The notes beneath the pieces were generated by a model that did no database searches, was not told the origin of the DNA, and was given only the letters and a program-made list of their open reading frames with translations. Position numbers and translations under genes: made by a program. This document shows, piece by piece, positions 26,411-33,928 of a DNA stretch of 64,000 bases (its first letter is position 1; each line of letters starts with the position of its first letter). Origin of the DNA: Adlercreutzia mucosicola DSM 19490 (GTDB lineage: Bacteria; Actinomycetota; Coriobacteriia; Coriobacteriales; Eggerthellaceae); contig NZ_AUGK01000008.1 in assembly GCF_000422625.1 (NCBI RefSeq), positions 1 to 64,000 on the forward strand, read 5' to 3'.

Positions 26411-26540
26411 CTCTGCGGGGGAAGGGGCGGGAGGCGCTGCGCCGCGACGCCGTCCGGGGCGGCGCCGCGGCGCGACAGCCAGCACAACCCGGAGTGGCAC
26501 TGCGGTGCGGCGGTCCGGATGAGCCCCTTCCCCTGCGGAG
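26411..26540. repeat. 130-bp imperfect palindromic element upstream of pcrA
   Basis: The arms 26411-26428 and 26523-26540 are inverted copies matching at 16 of 18 positions. The interior is very GC-rich with further short self-complementary blocks. It fills most of the gap between pcrA and the small membrane protein gene. Confidence 0.6.
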
Positions 26541-26662
26541 TTTCTTTCGCTTCTCCGACAGACAGCAAAGCGGTTGGCGACAATGCACCAACCGCCTCAT
26601 TTCGGGATCGTTGAATGGGTCACCATAGGATACAACACCCGCCGTCGAGAGAGGACAGCGTC

Positions 26663-27097
26663 ATGGCAACGCGCGAAAAGAACAACGAGAACGACCACAA
26701 ACACCACGGGTCGGCCCACGAGCACCGCGGTGAGCGCCCCGACGGAGGCCGTGGACGCAACGAGGGCCGCAAGACCTTCGCCGAACGCGACCCCCTGGCC
26801 GCCGAAGAGCCCACGGTGCTGGAGTCCTCGGCCAGCGACCCCGAGTTTCCCGCCCTGCAGGAATTCGAAGTGGACGAAGGCGGCCCAGCCGGCTCCCAGG
26901 CCAAGCACCCCGGTGTGCTGTGGGGCATCATCGCAGTCGTGGCGGTGCTCATCCTCTGCTTCGCCTTCGCCATCGCCGGCGACTGGATGGCCCCCAACCA
27001 GGCCGAGCAGACCGCCCAAACCGAGTTCGAAGAGCAAACCGTCCCCGAAGATTTAGGCGCCAATGAAAACCCCGAGGCCGCCGCTGAACACGACTAG
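26663..27097 (+). CDS. Small single-pass membrane protein, unknown function
   Basis: A 144-aa protein with a hydrophilic, His/Arg/Glu-rich N-terminal half (residues 1-78), one membrane helix (about 83-105, LWGIIAVVAVLILCFAFAI) and a short acidic tail. With an N-terminal cytoplasmic domain and an acidic external tail it could be a minor envelope or division protein, but no family is recognised. The ATG at 26663 follows GAGAGGACAG. It is divergent from pcrA. Confidence 0.65.
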   Translation: MATREKNNENDHKHHGSAHEHRGERPDGGRGRNEGRKTFAERDPLAAEEPTVLESSASDPEFPALQEFEVDEGGPAGSQAKHPGVLWGIIAVVAVLILCFAFAIAGDWMAPNQAEQTAQTEFEEQTVPEDLGANENPEAAAEHD

Positions 27098-27144
27098 CGG
27101 AAGGCGTTAGGTCCCAAGCCCCTTCCGGTCGATGAGGTGCCCGC

Positions 27145-27304
27145 TTTTTGCATGAGATTTCGAGTTATGAGCGTCTCGGGATGTGTTGCCCTCTCACTAG
27201 GAGCAACGTGAGCGCCTACCACCTGGGGTTTTGCACCGAGCCCTCGCCTAAGAGCCCTCAACCCGCCCGCGCAGACGCTCCTAACCGCAAATCTCATGCA
27301 AAAA
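27145..27304. repeat. MITE-like element, family A, copy 1 (160 bp)
   Basis: The left end TTTTTGCATGAGATTTCGAG continues with TTATGAGCGTCT. The right end is an inverted version of it (27273-27304, about 80 percent match). The left end is nearly identical to both ends of the element at 35602-35772. It lies between two convergent genes, 48 bp after the stop of the small membrane protein gene. There is no open frame for a transposase. Confidence 0.75.
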
Positions 27305-27403
27305 CGAAGGTCCAATCTACCCGAGCCCAAAACTGGACAAGCGATCCGAAACTAGCGCAGAACACGCCCGAGCGATGCCCGTGCAAACTTTCGAGCCTAT
27401 CCC

Positions 27404-28045
27404 TTACGCTTCGATGAATGAGAAGTCGATCTGCACGTCGTCGCCGTAGATCGAATGAACTTGGTGAGCGATCAACTCCTGGAGGCGCTCATCCGACTGC
27501 TCCAAAAGACCGCTTTCCTGCACCTTCGCAGCCTGCTCCTCCTGGGTAAGCTCCAGCAGTCCGTTGTAGTCATCCAGCGTCACGGGGTTGAAAAAGCCGT
27601 CACGCTGCTCGTACACCTGGAGCGACCCATTGTCCAGCGCGATAGGCTGCTGCAGCTTCGAATGAGGCAGCTTGATGCTCACCTTCGCGAGCTTGTCGCC
27701 CTCAAAGACCGGATCGATCTCCATCTGCTCGGCATCAACCGCAATAGTCGCAACCCCCTCGATAGTCGCGATGAACTTATTGTCAGAGAAGGGCAGATCT
27801 ATCTTGAACCAATTATCGTTGTTCGTGCTAGCATGATGGATGATCTGCGTGAAGTTGTACTCGTAGGTCGCCAGCTTCGCCACGGGAAGAATCTCCTCCC
27901 GTATAGAGCGGCTTGTATCGACGGAGGTGTCGCGATTCATCCACGCCGAGACATTCCACACCGTCACAGAAACCAGCAGCAGCACGATCACCGCCAGCGC
28001 CCCCAGACCCACGTTCTTCATCGTCTTCGTCAACTTCAGCGCCAT
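27404..28045 (-). CDS. DUF4230 family membrane-anchored protein
   Basis: A 213-aa protein with an N-terminal membrane anchor (residues 11-33) and an extracytoplasmic DUF4230-type domain starting at REEILPVAKLATYEYNFTQI. The function of the family is unknown. Codon and base composition are less GC-rich than in neighbouring housekeeping genes. GAAGGATGAGG precedes the ATG. Its 5' region (28187-28222) carries a promoter/operator module identical in layout to that of the unknown gene at 32568-33536, suggesting common control by an XRE-type repressor. Confidence 0.8.
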   Translation of the reverse strand: MALKLTKTMKNVGLGALAVIVLLLVSVTVWNVSAWMNRDTSVDTSRSIREEILPVAKLATYEYNFTQIIHHASTNNDNWFKIDLPFSDNKFIATIEGVATIAVDAEQMEIDPVFEGDKLAKVSIKLPHSKLQQPIALDNGSLQVYEQRDGFFNPVTLDDYNGLLELTQEEQAAKVQESGLLEQSDERLQELIAHQVHSIYGDDVQIDFSFIEA

Positions 28046-28186
28046 ACCTCATCCTTCTCTCAATTCGGCTCTTATCCGCGAGCGCAATCCAGTAAGACCC
28101 CGCGTGTGTCATTCCCCGGCCAACACCTCATATGACGCCGGTAGCAACCTCGCGCGACGCTCCCATCTTCCCGCTCTTCGCGGGGT

Positions 28187-28222
28187 GGCTTCATAAATGA
28201 AGCCGTAAACGACAATATACCA
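28187..28222 (-). promoter_or_regulatory. Promoter/operator module upstream of the DUF4230 gene
   Basis: On the minus strand an extended -10 element TGGTATATT (28222-28214) is followed after 9 nt by the perfect inverted repeat GGCTTCATAAATGAAGCC (28204-28187). The operator thus covers the expected transcript start. The leader to the DUF4230 start is about 140 nt. The same module, with the same 9-nt spacing, lies at 33569-33604. Confidence 0.65.
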
Positions 28223-28253
28223 TATACTTAGATTGCAGCCGAGCCCCCCCCCG

Positions 28254-28883
28254 TCAGCCAGCCGCGCGTTCGATCGAGTGTCCGCGAAGGCGCCGGCGCA
28301 AGGGAAGGCCGGCGAGCCAGTAAACAACCGCGCCCGCCAGGTAGGCGACCAGGTCGAGGGGGTCGGCGGTGCTGGCCCTGATGAAGAGCGGGGCCGCGTA
28401 TTCCCAGAAGAGGCCGCAGAAAAACAGGTAGACGAGGCTCGTGGCCAGCCGACGGATGCGCATGTCGGACCGTACCAAATCGAGGAGCAGGTTGGTGTAG
28501 GCGAGAAACGCCGCGCCGCCCAGGAAGTCGTTCAGATGGCACTGCGCGAGATAGGTCGCTGGGCTATCGGGAAAGGCCGCGGCCGCAAACGGCTTCAAGC
28601 CGCACTCGTTGCCGTAGAACCCCACAAAACAGAGGGCCAGCACGGCCAGGTCGAATATCAGCGCCCCGCGCGCCCGGCCGGCGTTGTAGGCCAACTCGCG
28701 CGCAACCGACCGCATAAGGTCGCTGGGACGATCCGCGCTCTCGCTGCAGGACGCGCAGGGCGCCACGGGCTCGGTGCGCGTACCTTGCGCAGCCATCGCC
28801 TCGGGGGCTGCATCGCGCAGTCCGCCAGAAGCAACTGTTGCACACCGCCCCACTGCAGTGTCTTTCTCAGGCGCGGCGCCCAT
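28254..28883 (-). CDS. VanZ-like integral membrane protein
   Basis: A 209-aa protein. The first 70 residues are polar and low in complexity; the rest contains four to five hydrophobic helices. The final motif FWEYAAPLFIRASTADPLDL followed by VAYLAGAVVYW resembles the VanZ-like fold, where Asp-Pro-Asp/Leu-Asp residues sit at the membrane surface. The ATG at 28883 lies 2 bp after the stop of the 29-residue peptide gene (TAACGATG), so translation is probably coupled; the same frame could also start at 28988, but that would overlap the peptide. A run of nine G follows the stop on the minus strand. Function unknown. Confidence 0.6.
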   Translation of the reverse strand: MGAAPEKDTAVGRCATVASGGLRDAAPEAMAAQGTRTEPVAPCASCSESADRPSDLMRSVARELAYNAGRARGALIFDLAVLALCFVGFYGNECGLKPFAAAAFPDSPATYLAQCHLNDFLGGAAFLAYTNLLLDLVRSDMRIRRLATSLVYLFFCGLFWEYAAPLFIRASTADPLDLVAYLAGAVVYWLAGLPLRRRLRGHSIERAAG

Positions 28884-28885
28884 CG

Positions 28886-28975
28886 TTATCCGCAGAATGC
28901 GAACAGGAAGAGACCGAAGGCAATTCCCACCCCGATAACGAAAACCCACCAGCAGCATCCATGGTTGTTGTTCAT
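28886..28975 (-). CDS. 29-residue membrane peptide
   Basis: The ATG at 28975 has GTGAGGAC upstream and opens a 29-codon frame ending in TAA. The peptide begins MNNNHGCCWW and is followed by one uninterrupted hydrophobic helix (VFVIGVGIAFGLFLFAF). It stops 2 bp before the VanZ-like ATG and lies 54 bp after the LuxR gene. Position, ribosome binding site and composition argue for a real small membrane protein, perhaps a partner of the VanZ-like protein. No family was recognised. Confidence 0.6.
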   Translation of the reverse strand: MNNNHGCCWWVFVIGVGIAFGLFLFAFCG

Positions 28976-29029
28976 AACCAGTCCTCACTTCTCAAAGTCT
29001 ACCGGCCAGTATAGCAAACCCGCCAGCCC

Positions 29030-30433
29030 CTACCCCGCGAGGGCCTCTACGCGATCGATGAGATCTTGCTTGGTGTGGACGCCGGCCTTCTGATAGATGG
29101 CCTTGATATGGGACTTCACCGTCTCCTCGGTGACGACGAGCTCCTTGGCGATGTGGGCGCGGCTGCGACCGCGCAGCAGAAGATAGAACACCTCGGTCTC
29201 GCGGGGCGACAGGGAAAACACAGCCGCCGCGCCCTCGTAGCGCTGCTCGGCGAAGGAGGCCTCGTCGCTCGCCTCGGCAGCGGGACGCACCCCTTCCCAA
29301 CCGCCTTCCGCGATATGGTTCTCCTTCGCGAACAGGGCGAACACTACCGTCGCGAACAAAAACACACTCGTGAACACCGACGGGTCGAAAGCCGCCCCCA
29401 GCACCGTGATGGCATCGGCACTGGCCACGAACCCCACCAGCTTGCTCAGCTGCAGCGACAGCAGCCCGCAGGCGATGAGCCACAGCGATGCAGTGCCGTC
29501 ACGTCGGGCGCAGTACACCCACAGCCCCCACAGGATCACGTACATATACTGGAATCCGATGCGATAGGCCGCCGTAGCCGCAAGCGACCACCCCTGGGAC
29601 AGCGGCAGCAGCAGAAAGCCCAGGGCCACCAGCGGCAGCGCGATCTGGTAGGTCAGACGCCCAAAGTCGGTGCCGCGGCGCACCGACACCACGTACACGA
29701 GCACGCAAGCGGCCATGACGAACAGCATGCTCACCACATGTCGCGCGTCAGCCAGGCCGGATTCGTCAACGTGGAAGAAGAAGCCGCGCATGGCCCCGAA
29801 GGAGATCCCGAAGAACACTCCCAGCGCCACCACGTTGCGCGGCAGAGGCGCGGGCACCTCGGCCGTGCGGTTGCTGCGAGCCAAGGCCAGCCCGCGCCGA
29901 CCCACGGCCGTCCGATACAGCGCCAGCTCGACCACGGGCGCCAGCGATACCAGGGCCTGCACCGCTTCCACAGGGACAAGCCCCGCCGCAATGTGCGCCA
30001 AGGCCGCCAGGAAGCTGGACGCTGCGAAGTACAGCAGGCAGCCCCTCACACCGAAGGACAGCAGCACCTCGCCCCACAACAGCAGAAACACGCCCGCGCC
30101 CGCTCCGGTCATCAGGCCGGCCAGCACCTCCACCAAGGCCGTGGGGCTGCCCAGCAGAAGCGGTACGAAGCGCGAGGCGGAAAACGTGCCCGCGGCCATC
30201 AGCACCGCAGCCGCCACCGCCACGCCCTCGCGCTTGAACAGCGGGGCCAGCGACCGCCCCCACAGCACGAAGGCCGCCAGCACTACCACGTTGGCCCCGA
30301 GCGACAACGTGTACAGCGCGTCGGGCAGCAGCGGGGCATGGATGAGGTCGCCCCGGGGTCCCGCGAACAGCGAGCCCGTGAACATGAGCCACCCCCACGC
30401 CACGTGAATCCCGTGGCCCACGAGCACGGACAT
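29030..30433 (-). CDS. Membrane-bound LuxR-family regulator
   Basis: A 467-aa protein with about twelve membrane helices (residues 5-375) and a C-terminal LuxR DNA-binding domain (about 406-467: LSPRETEVFYLLLRGRSRAH, TVKSHIKAIYQKAGVHTKQDL). It is divergent from the flavin reductase gene at 30718, the usual arrangement for a substrate-responsive regulator and its target in this group. ATG 30433 starts the first helix (VAWGWLMFTG); the frame extends 264 bp further up through an Arg-rich stretch that looks non-coding. The Shine-Dalgarno sequence is weak (GCGAGG). Confidence 0.85.
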   Translation of the reverse strand: MSVLVGHGIHVAWGWLMFTGSLFAGPRGDLIHAPLLPDALYTLSLGANVVVLAAFVLWGRSLAPLFKREGVAVAAAVLMAAGTFSASRFVPLLLGSPTALVEVLAGLMTGAGAGVFLLLWGEVLLSFGVRGCLLYFAASSFLAALAHIAAGLVPVEAVQALVSLAPVVELALYRTAVGRRGLALARSNRTAEVPAPLPRNVVALGVFFGISFGAMRGFFFHVDESGLADARHVVSMLFVMAACVLVYVVSVRRGTDFGRLTYQIALPLVALGFLLLPLSQGWSLAATAAYRIGFQYMYVILWGLWVYCARRDGTASLWLIACGLLSLQLSKLVGFVASADAITVLGAAFDPSVFTSVFLFATVVFALFAKENHIAEGGWEGVRPAAEASDEASFAEQRYEGAAAVFSLSPRETEVFYLLLRGRSRAHIAKELVVTEETVKSHIKAIYQKAGVHTKQDLIDRVEALAG

Positions 30434-30717
30434 ATCCAGAGCCTCGCGCGGCGCGCGGGCACCCCTCAAAGCTCGCTTTCCCACACTATCGCCCTCCCCT
30501 CGCACCAGCGGGTGCCGCCCGCTTCCCTTCTCCTCCCATTGTATGCCATCGTCGCAAAAAGCCCTGGGCAGCACCCTCCCCCGTTTCGGGGGAAACCCGC
30601 CCGAGAGCCGCGAGTTCGCCCCTTTTGGGGAAGGCCCGCGGCGGCACTTTCCCCCATACTCAAAGCCATCGCAGGCGGCGAGGGGCCGTCCGCCCAATCC
30701 TCGAGGAGGGATGCACC
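30434..30717. promoter_or_regulatory. Divergent promoter region with small hairpins
   Basis: The 284 bp between the LuxR and flavin reductase genes contain CCCCCGTTTCGGGGG (30578-30592) and CCCCTTTTGGGG (near 30625), two short inverted repeats flanked by GGAAA-type ends. They are candidate binding sites for the neighbouring regulator. No clear -35/-10 pair was found. Confidence 0.35.
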
Positions 30718-32364
30718 ATGATGGATCGCAGACACTTTCTAACCGGCACCGCCCTAGGCTTGGCCGGCCTCACCGGAGCCGCGGCGCTCAGCGCCTGTAC
30801 CGCCAGCGCTCCGGCGCCCGCAGCCGACAATGCCGACAAGACCGCCATCCCCGCCACCGGTCCGAGCGACGAGGCCCGGGCCGCCTCCATCGTCGAGCGC
30901 GAGGTCGATGTCGCGGCCAAGGCCACCGACACGCGGGAATGCGACATCGTCATACTCGGCTCGGGCGCCGGCGGCCTCGGCGCCGCAGTGAAGGCCGCGC
31001 AGCTGGGCGCCCACGTCATCCTGCTGGAGAAGGGCGGCGAGCTGGGCGGCTCCACGAGCGGCACCGAGGGCATGTTCGGCTGGGGCAGCACGCTGCAGCA
31101 CGAGACGAATGTGGAGATGCCGCTGGTCGCCGAGCTCATCGAGGAGGAGCTCGTCTACTCCAACTACCGTATCGACGCCGCCCTGTGGAAGCGCTTCATC
31201 AACGCCTCGGGCAAGTCGGTTGACTGGCTGCGCGAGCTGGGCTACCAGTTCGACCGCGTCGACGTGTACAAGGGCCAGATCAGCGCCTTCAAGTGCTACC
31301 ACTGGTGGGCCGAGGAGAAGGGCGCCACCATGATTGCCGCCCTGGCCGACAAGGCGCGCGAGTTGGGCGTGGAGATCATCACCCAGGCCCCCGGCGTGGC
31401 CCTCATGACCGATGCGGGGAAGGTGCGCGGCGTGTACGCCCACAACTTGGCCGACAACAGCTACTTCGCCGTTGAGGCCGCGGCCACCATCGTGGGCACA
31501 GGCGGCTTCGGGCTGAACAACGCGCTCATCGAATCGCTGACCGCTTGGGACATGACCTTCGGCACCACCCGCTCCACCGGCACCGGCGACGGCGTCATCA
31601 TGGCCGAGGACGTGGGCGCGGGCACTTACATGACCTCCATCCTGCCGCGCACGGCCGTGGAGGGCTACACGGTCTATGACGAGATCGCCATCGGCTGCTG
31701 CGACAACCCCCTGCTGTTCCTAAACGAGAACGGCGACCGCTTCATGAACGAGGGCACCTACGTGACCAGCTACATGGCCCTGTACGTAAACTCCATCATC
31801 AGTCAGAAGAAGGCCTACACGGTGTTCGACCAGGCCATGGTCGATCGCTTCATGACCGGTGAGGGCATTTTGTCCGGGTGGCGCAAGTACAAGGCCGGGG
31901 CGAATCTGCCGGAGTTTCAAGCCCAACTGGATGAGTGCGTGGCCTCGGGACGCGGCAACGTGTTCAAGGCCGACACCATCGAGGCCCTCGCCGAGGCCAT
32001 GGGCGTGGACGCGCAGAACATGAAGGCAAACGTGGATCGCTACAATGCCCTGTGCGCGGGCGGCCTGGACGAGGACTACCTGAAGGGCCCCGAGTTCCTC
32101 ATCCCCGTCCAGACCGGTCCCTTCTACGCCGTGCGCCAGGATCCGTCGGTCACCAACACCATCGGCGGTTTGGATGTGAACTACGACAACGCCGTGGTGA
32201 ATATCGACGGTGATGTCATCGAGGGCCTGTACTGCGTGGGCGTGGACGCCTGCAAGCTGTACAAGGAGACCTACAACTACGCTATGTCCGGCGGCCTGGT
32301 GAGCTATTGCCTGTACTCAGGACTGAACGCCGCCGAACACGCCGTGACCACCTATCTCGGGTAG
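30718..32364 (+). CDS. Tat-exported FAD-dependent reductase, fumarate reductase-like
   Basis: A 548-aa flavoprotein of the fumarate reductase superfamily, a distant paralogue of the 22118-23770 product. The signal has DRRHFL (Arg4/5) and a lipobox-like ALSAC (Cys27). The dinucleotide-binding motif VILGSGAGGLGAA is at about 79-91, followed by LLEKGGELGGSTSGTEG, and the C-terminal FAD contact is near YCVGVDACKLYKETYNY. No heme or FMN domain is present. GAGGAGG lies 8 nt before the first of two adjacent ATG codons. It is divergent from a membrane LuxR gene. The electron acceptor is unknown. Confidence 0.88.
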   Translation: MMDRRHFLTGTALGLAGLTGAAALSACTASAPAPAADNADKTAIPATGPSDEARAASIVEREVDVAAKATDTRECDIVILGSGAGGLGAAVKAAQLGAHVILLEKGGELGGSTSGTEGMFGWGSTLQHETNVEMPLVAELIEEELVYSNYRIDAALWKRFINASGKSVDWLRELGYQFDRVDVYKGQISAFKCYHWWAEEKGATMIAALADKARELGVEIITQAPGVALMTDAGKVRGVYAHNLADNSYFAVEAAATIVGTGGFGLNNALIESLTAWDMTFGTTRSTGTGDGVIMAEDVGAGTYMTSILPRTAVEGYTVYDEIAIGCCDNPLLFLNENGDRFMNEGTYVTSYMALYVNSIISQKKAYTVFDQAMVDRFMTGEGILSGWRKYKAGANLPEFQAQLDECVASGRGNVFKADTIEALAEAMGVDAQNMKANVDRYNALCAGGLDEDYLKGPEFLIPVQTGPFYAVRQDPSVTNTIGGLDVNYDNAVVNIDGDVIEGLYCVGVDACKLYKETYNYAMSGGLVSYCLYSGLNAAEHAVTTYLG

Positions 32365-32399
32365 GGCGAGCGCGAAGCCTCTCTGCTTTCAGAACCCCG

Positions 32400-32439
32400 C
32401 CCGCGGCTGCCGATCGCCCTCCCTATCGGCGGCCGCGGG
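32400..32439 (+). terminator. Hairpin after the flavin reductase gene
   Basis: CCCGCGGC/GCCGCGGG and GCCGAT/ATCGGC form a 14-bp stem with one T-G bulge (32400-32414 with 32425-32439) and a 10-nt loop. There is no T run. It probably ends or protects the reductase message. Confidence 0.6.
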
Positions 32440-32567
32440 CAGCGGGCGCCATCTGCGCGCCGAAGAGCGTCGGCGCGGACGGCACCGCTTTGGCACCGTC
32501 GCCCCGCGGCATGCCGATAACGGTGACGCGGCAACCACATCAGCCGCACACCGACAGAAGAAAGGGC

Positions 32568-33536
32568 TTACTGAAATTTGATGTAGAAGCTCATCTTCTG
32601 TCGGCTCTCACGGCTACTCTCTTCCTTTAGCGATAGACCGAGAGAGATTTTAAGACCCTTCAGGGCCGCATCAATGGCAGTAGCGCGAGCATGACTTAAC
32701 GTGGCAACAGATCGGCAATCTATTTCGACAGTGTACTCGCGAATCTCATTATCGAAACTGTCGGAGCATCGCATATCAATAAGACCATTGACCTCTTTGC
32801 TACTTTTAAACCAACTCAACTGCGGTCGCACCGGTTTATCGCTTCCGGAAAAATCGCGCTCGAAGAGCATACGTCGCTCTTCGAGCGATGTGCCCCCGCA
32901 TTCGACCTCCCCCGTTGCCGATGCAGACACAGCTCCCATCTTTCGCGCGGACACCTTGCCTTTTCTTCGGACGACGGACTCTTCTTCCAGCGATTCGTAG
33001 GTCTCGAGCCGACAGTACTTCGCGCCCAGACAATAGGCCACATTCTGCAACTCCGCCATTTTCTCCTTCTGCGTCTCGGCAAAGAGACACTCCAAATTGA
33101 CGAAGCGACCCGATCCCGACACGTCAAGCAAATACGCGGCATCCATTTGCGGAAGAGGGTGAAACACCAAGCCGCTTTCATCAACGAACTCGTGATAGAG
33201 GTGCAGGATTTCCATTCCATTTGCCCGCGTAAGCCACCCAATGGCGCCTTCGCAGACGTCGATGCCCTTTCTCTTGTCTTCGTCCTCTATGACAATCATA
33301 TTGGGCAAATCGTAATCGGGCGCAAGATACTCCTCGCGAAAGACCGGTGCGTATTTTTTCTTGCGCGCTTCGGCCTGCGCCTCTGCAGCCATTTGTGCGC
33401 CCTCCTTTGCGCGCTCGGCCACCACCACACTGGCTCCGGCAGCCCTTTCCGCTACCGTGCCGCCCACGGCCTTCACCTTTCCCGAGGCGGCGCTTGCCGC
33501 GCCGCTCAAACAGTTGCGAATATCCTTAAGCGCCAT
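32568..33536 (-). CDS. Protein of unknown function beside an XRE regulator
   Basis: A 322-aa soluble protein with no family I recognise. Residues 1-58 are an Ala/Gly/Val-rich amphipathic stretch with Lys and Glu (possible coiled coil or membrane-surface helix). A mixed domain follows (about 65-205) with GLVFHPLPQMDAAYLLDVSG and an ALQNVAYCLGAKYCRLE-like segment (AELQNVAYCLGAKYCRLETY). A basic linker (about 185-200) leads to a C-terminal domain ending in MSFYIKF. Its base composition is clearly less GC-rich than flanking genes, suggesting horizontal gain. AAAGGAC precedes the ATG. The promoter/operator at 33569-33604 and the divergent XRE gene form a self-contained unit. Confidence 0.7.
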   Translation of the reverse strand: MALKDIRNCLSGAASAASGKVKAVGGTVAERAAGASVVVAERAKEGAQMAAEAQAEARKKKYAPVFREEYLAPDYDLPNMIVIEDEDKRKGIDVCEGAIGWLTRANGMEILHLYHEFVDESGLVFHPLPQMDAAYLLDVSGSGRFVNLECLFAETQKEKMAELQNVAYCLGAKYCRLETYESLEEESVVRRKGKVSARKMGAVSASATGEVECGGTSLEERRMLFERDFSGSDKPVRPQLSWFKSSKEVNGLIDMRCSDSFDNEIREYTVEIDCRSVATLSHARATAIDAALKGLKISLGLSLKEESSRESRQKMSFYIKFQ

Positions 33537-33568
33537 CGACCGTCCTTTGCTCGCACTCTTCTCTTATT

Positions 33569-33604
33569 GGCTTCATATATGAAACCTTTCGCATCAATAT
33601 ACCA
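33569..33604 (-). promoter_or_regulatory. Promoter/operator module between the unknown gene and xre
   Basis: On the minus strand an extended -10 element TGGTATATT (33604-33596) is followed after 9 nt by the inverted repeat GGTTTCATATATGAAGCC (33586-33569, one mismatch from perfect symmetry). The unknown gene starts 32 bp further on. The divergent XRE gene starts 14 bp on the other side. The same layout occurs at 28187-28222. Confidence 0.7.
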
Positions 33605-33618
33605 CATACGCTTATGGG

Positions 33619-33834
33619 ATGAATACAGACGAGAAACGACTTGCCCTTGGGACTGCCATTCGGGAACGTCGGGTTGAGCAGGGGCTCTCCCAGCAGCGAC
33701 TTGCGCTCATGGTAGGAAGCAGCAAGTCCCATATCTGGCGCATCGAGACCGGCCGGGTCGGCGTCGGCATCGACGATTTGGGACGCATTGCCGACGCGCT
33801 GGACGCAACCGTTTCTGAGCTTATTCCATTTTAG
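33619..33834 (+). CDS. XRE-family (Cro/CI-type) transcriptional regulator
   Basis: A 71-aa single-domain helix-turn-helix protein: IRERRVEQGLSQQRLALMVG, then SKSHIWRIETGRVGVGIDDL and a final DALDATVSELIPF. It has no effector or oligomerisation domain, so it probably acts as a dimeric repressor. The ATG lies very close to the operator module (33569-33604), which suggests autoregulation and a short or leaderless transcript; no strong Shine-Dalgarno is visible. The likely targets are the divergent unknown gene and, by motif identity, the DUF4230 gene 5 kb away. Confidence 0.85.
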   Translation: MNTDEKRLALGTAIRERRVEQGLSQQRLALMVGSSKSHIWRIETGRVGVGIDDLGRIADALDATVSELIPF

Positions 33835-33856
33835 AGAGTCGAGGCACCGCGCGCAT

Positions 33857-33903
33857 TAGCTGACAGCTAAATATCGCCTCTTTACTTCATATATAATTGT
33901 CAG
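33857..33903 (+). promoter_or_regulatory. AT-rich promoter region of tatD
   Basis: TATAAT lies near 33890 within CTTCATATATAATTG, and GCTGACA near 33858 is repeated inverted as TGTCAGC near 33896. The CTTCATATAT part resembles half of the XRE operator, but the second half is missing. No good -35 hexamer is visible. Confidence 0.4.
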
Positions 33904-33928
33904 CAAACATCTGCAAGCGAGAGGCGCC

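Noticed and set aside
33880-33903. Third copy of the XRE operator upstream of tatD
   Set aside because: Only the half-site CTTCATATAT is present, and the palindrome and the spaced AATATACCA element are missing. It is more likely just an AT-rich -10 region.
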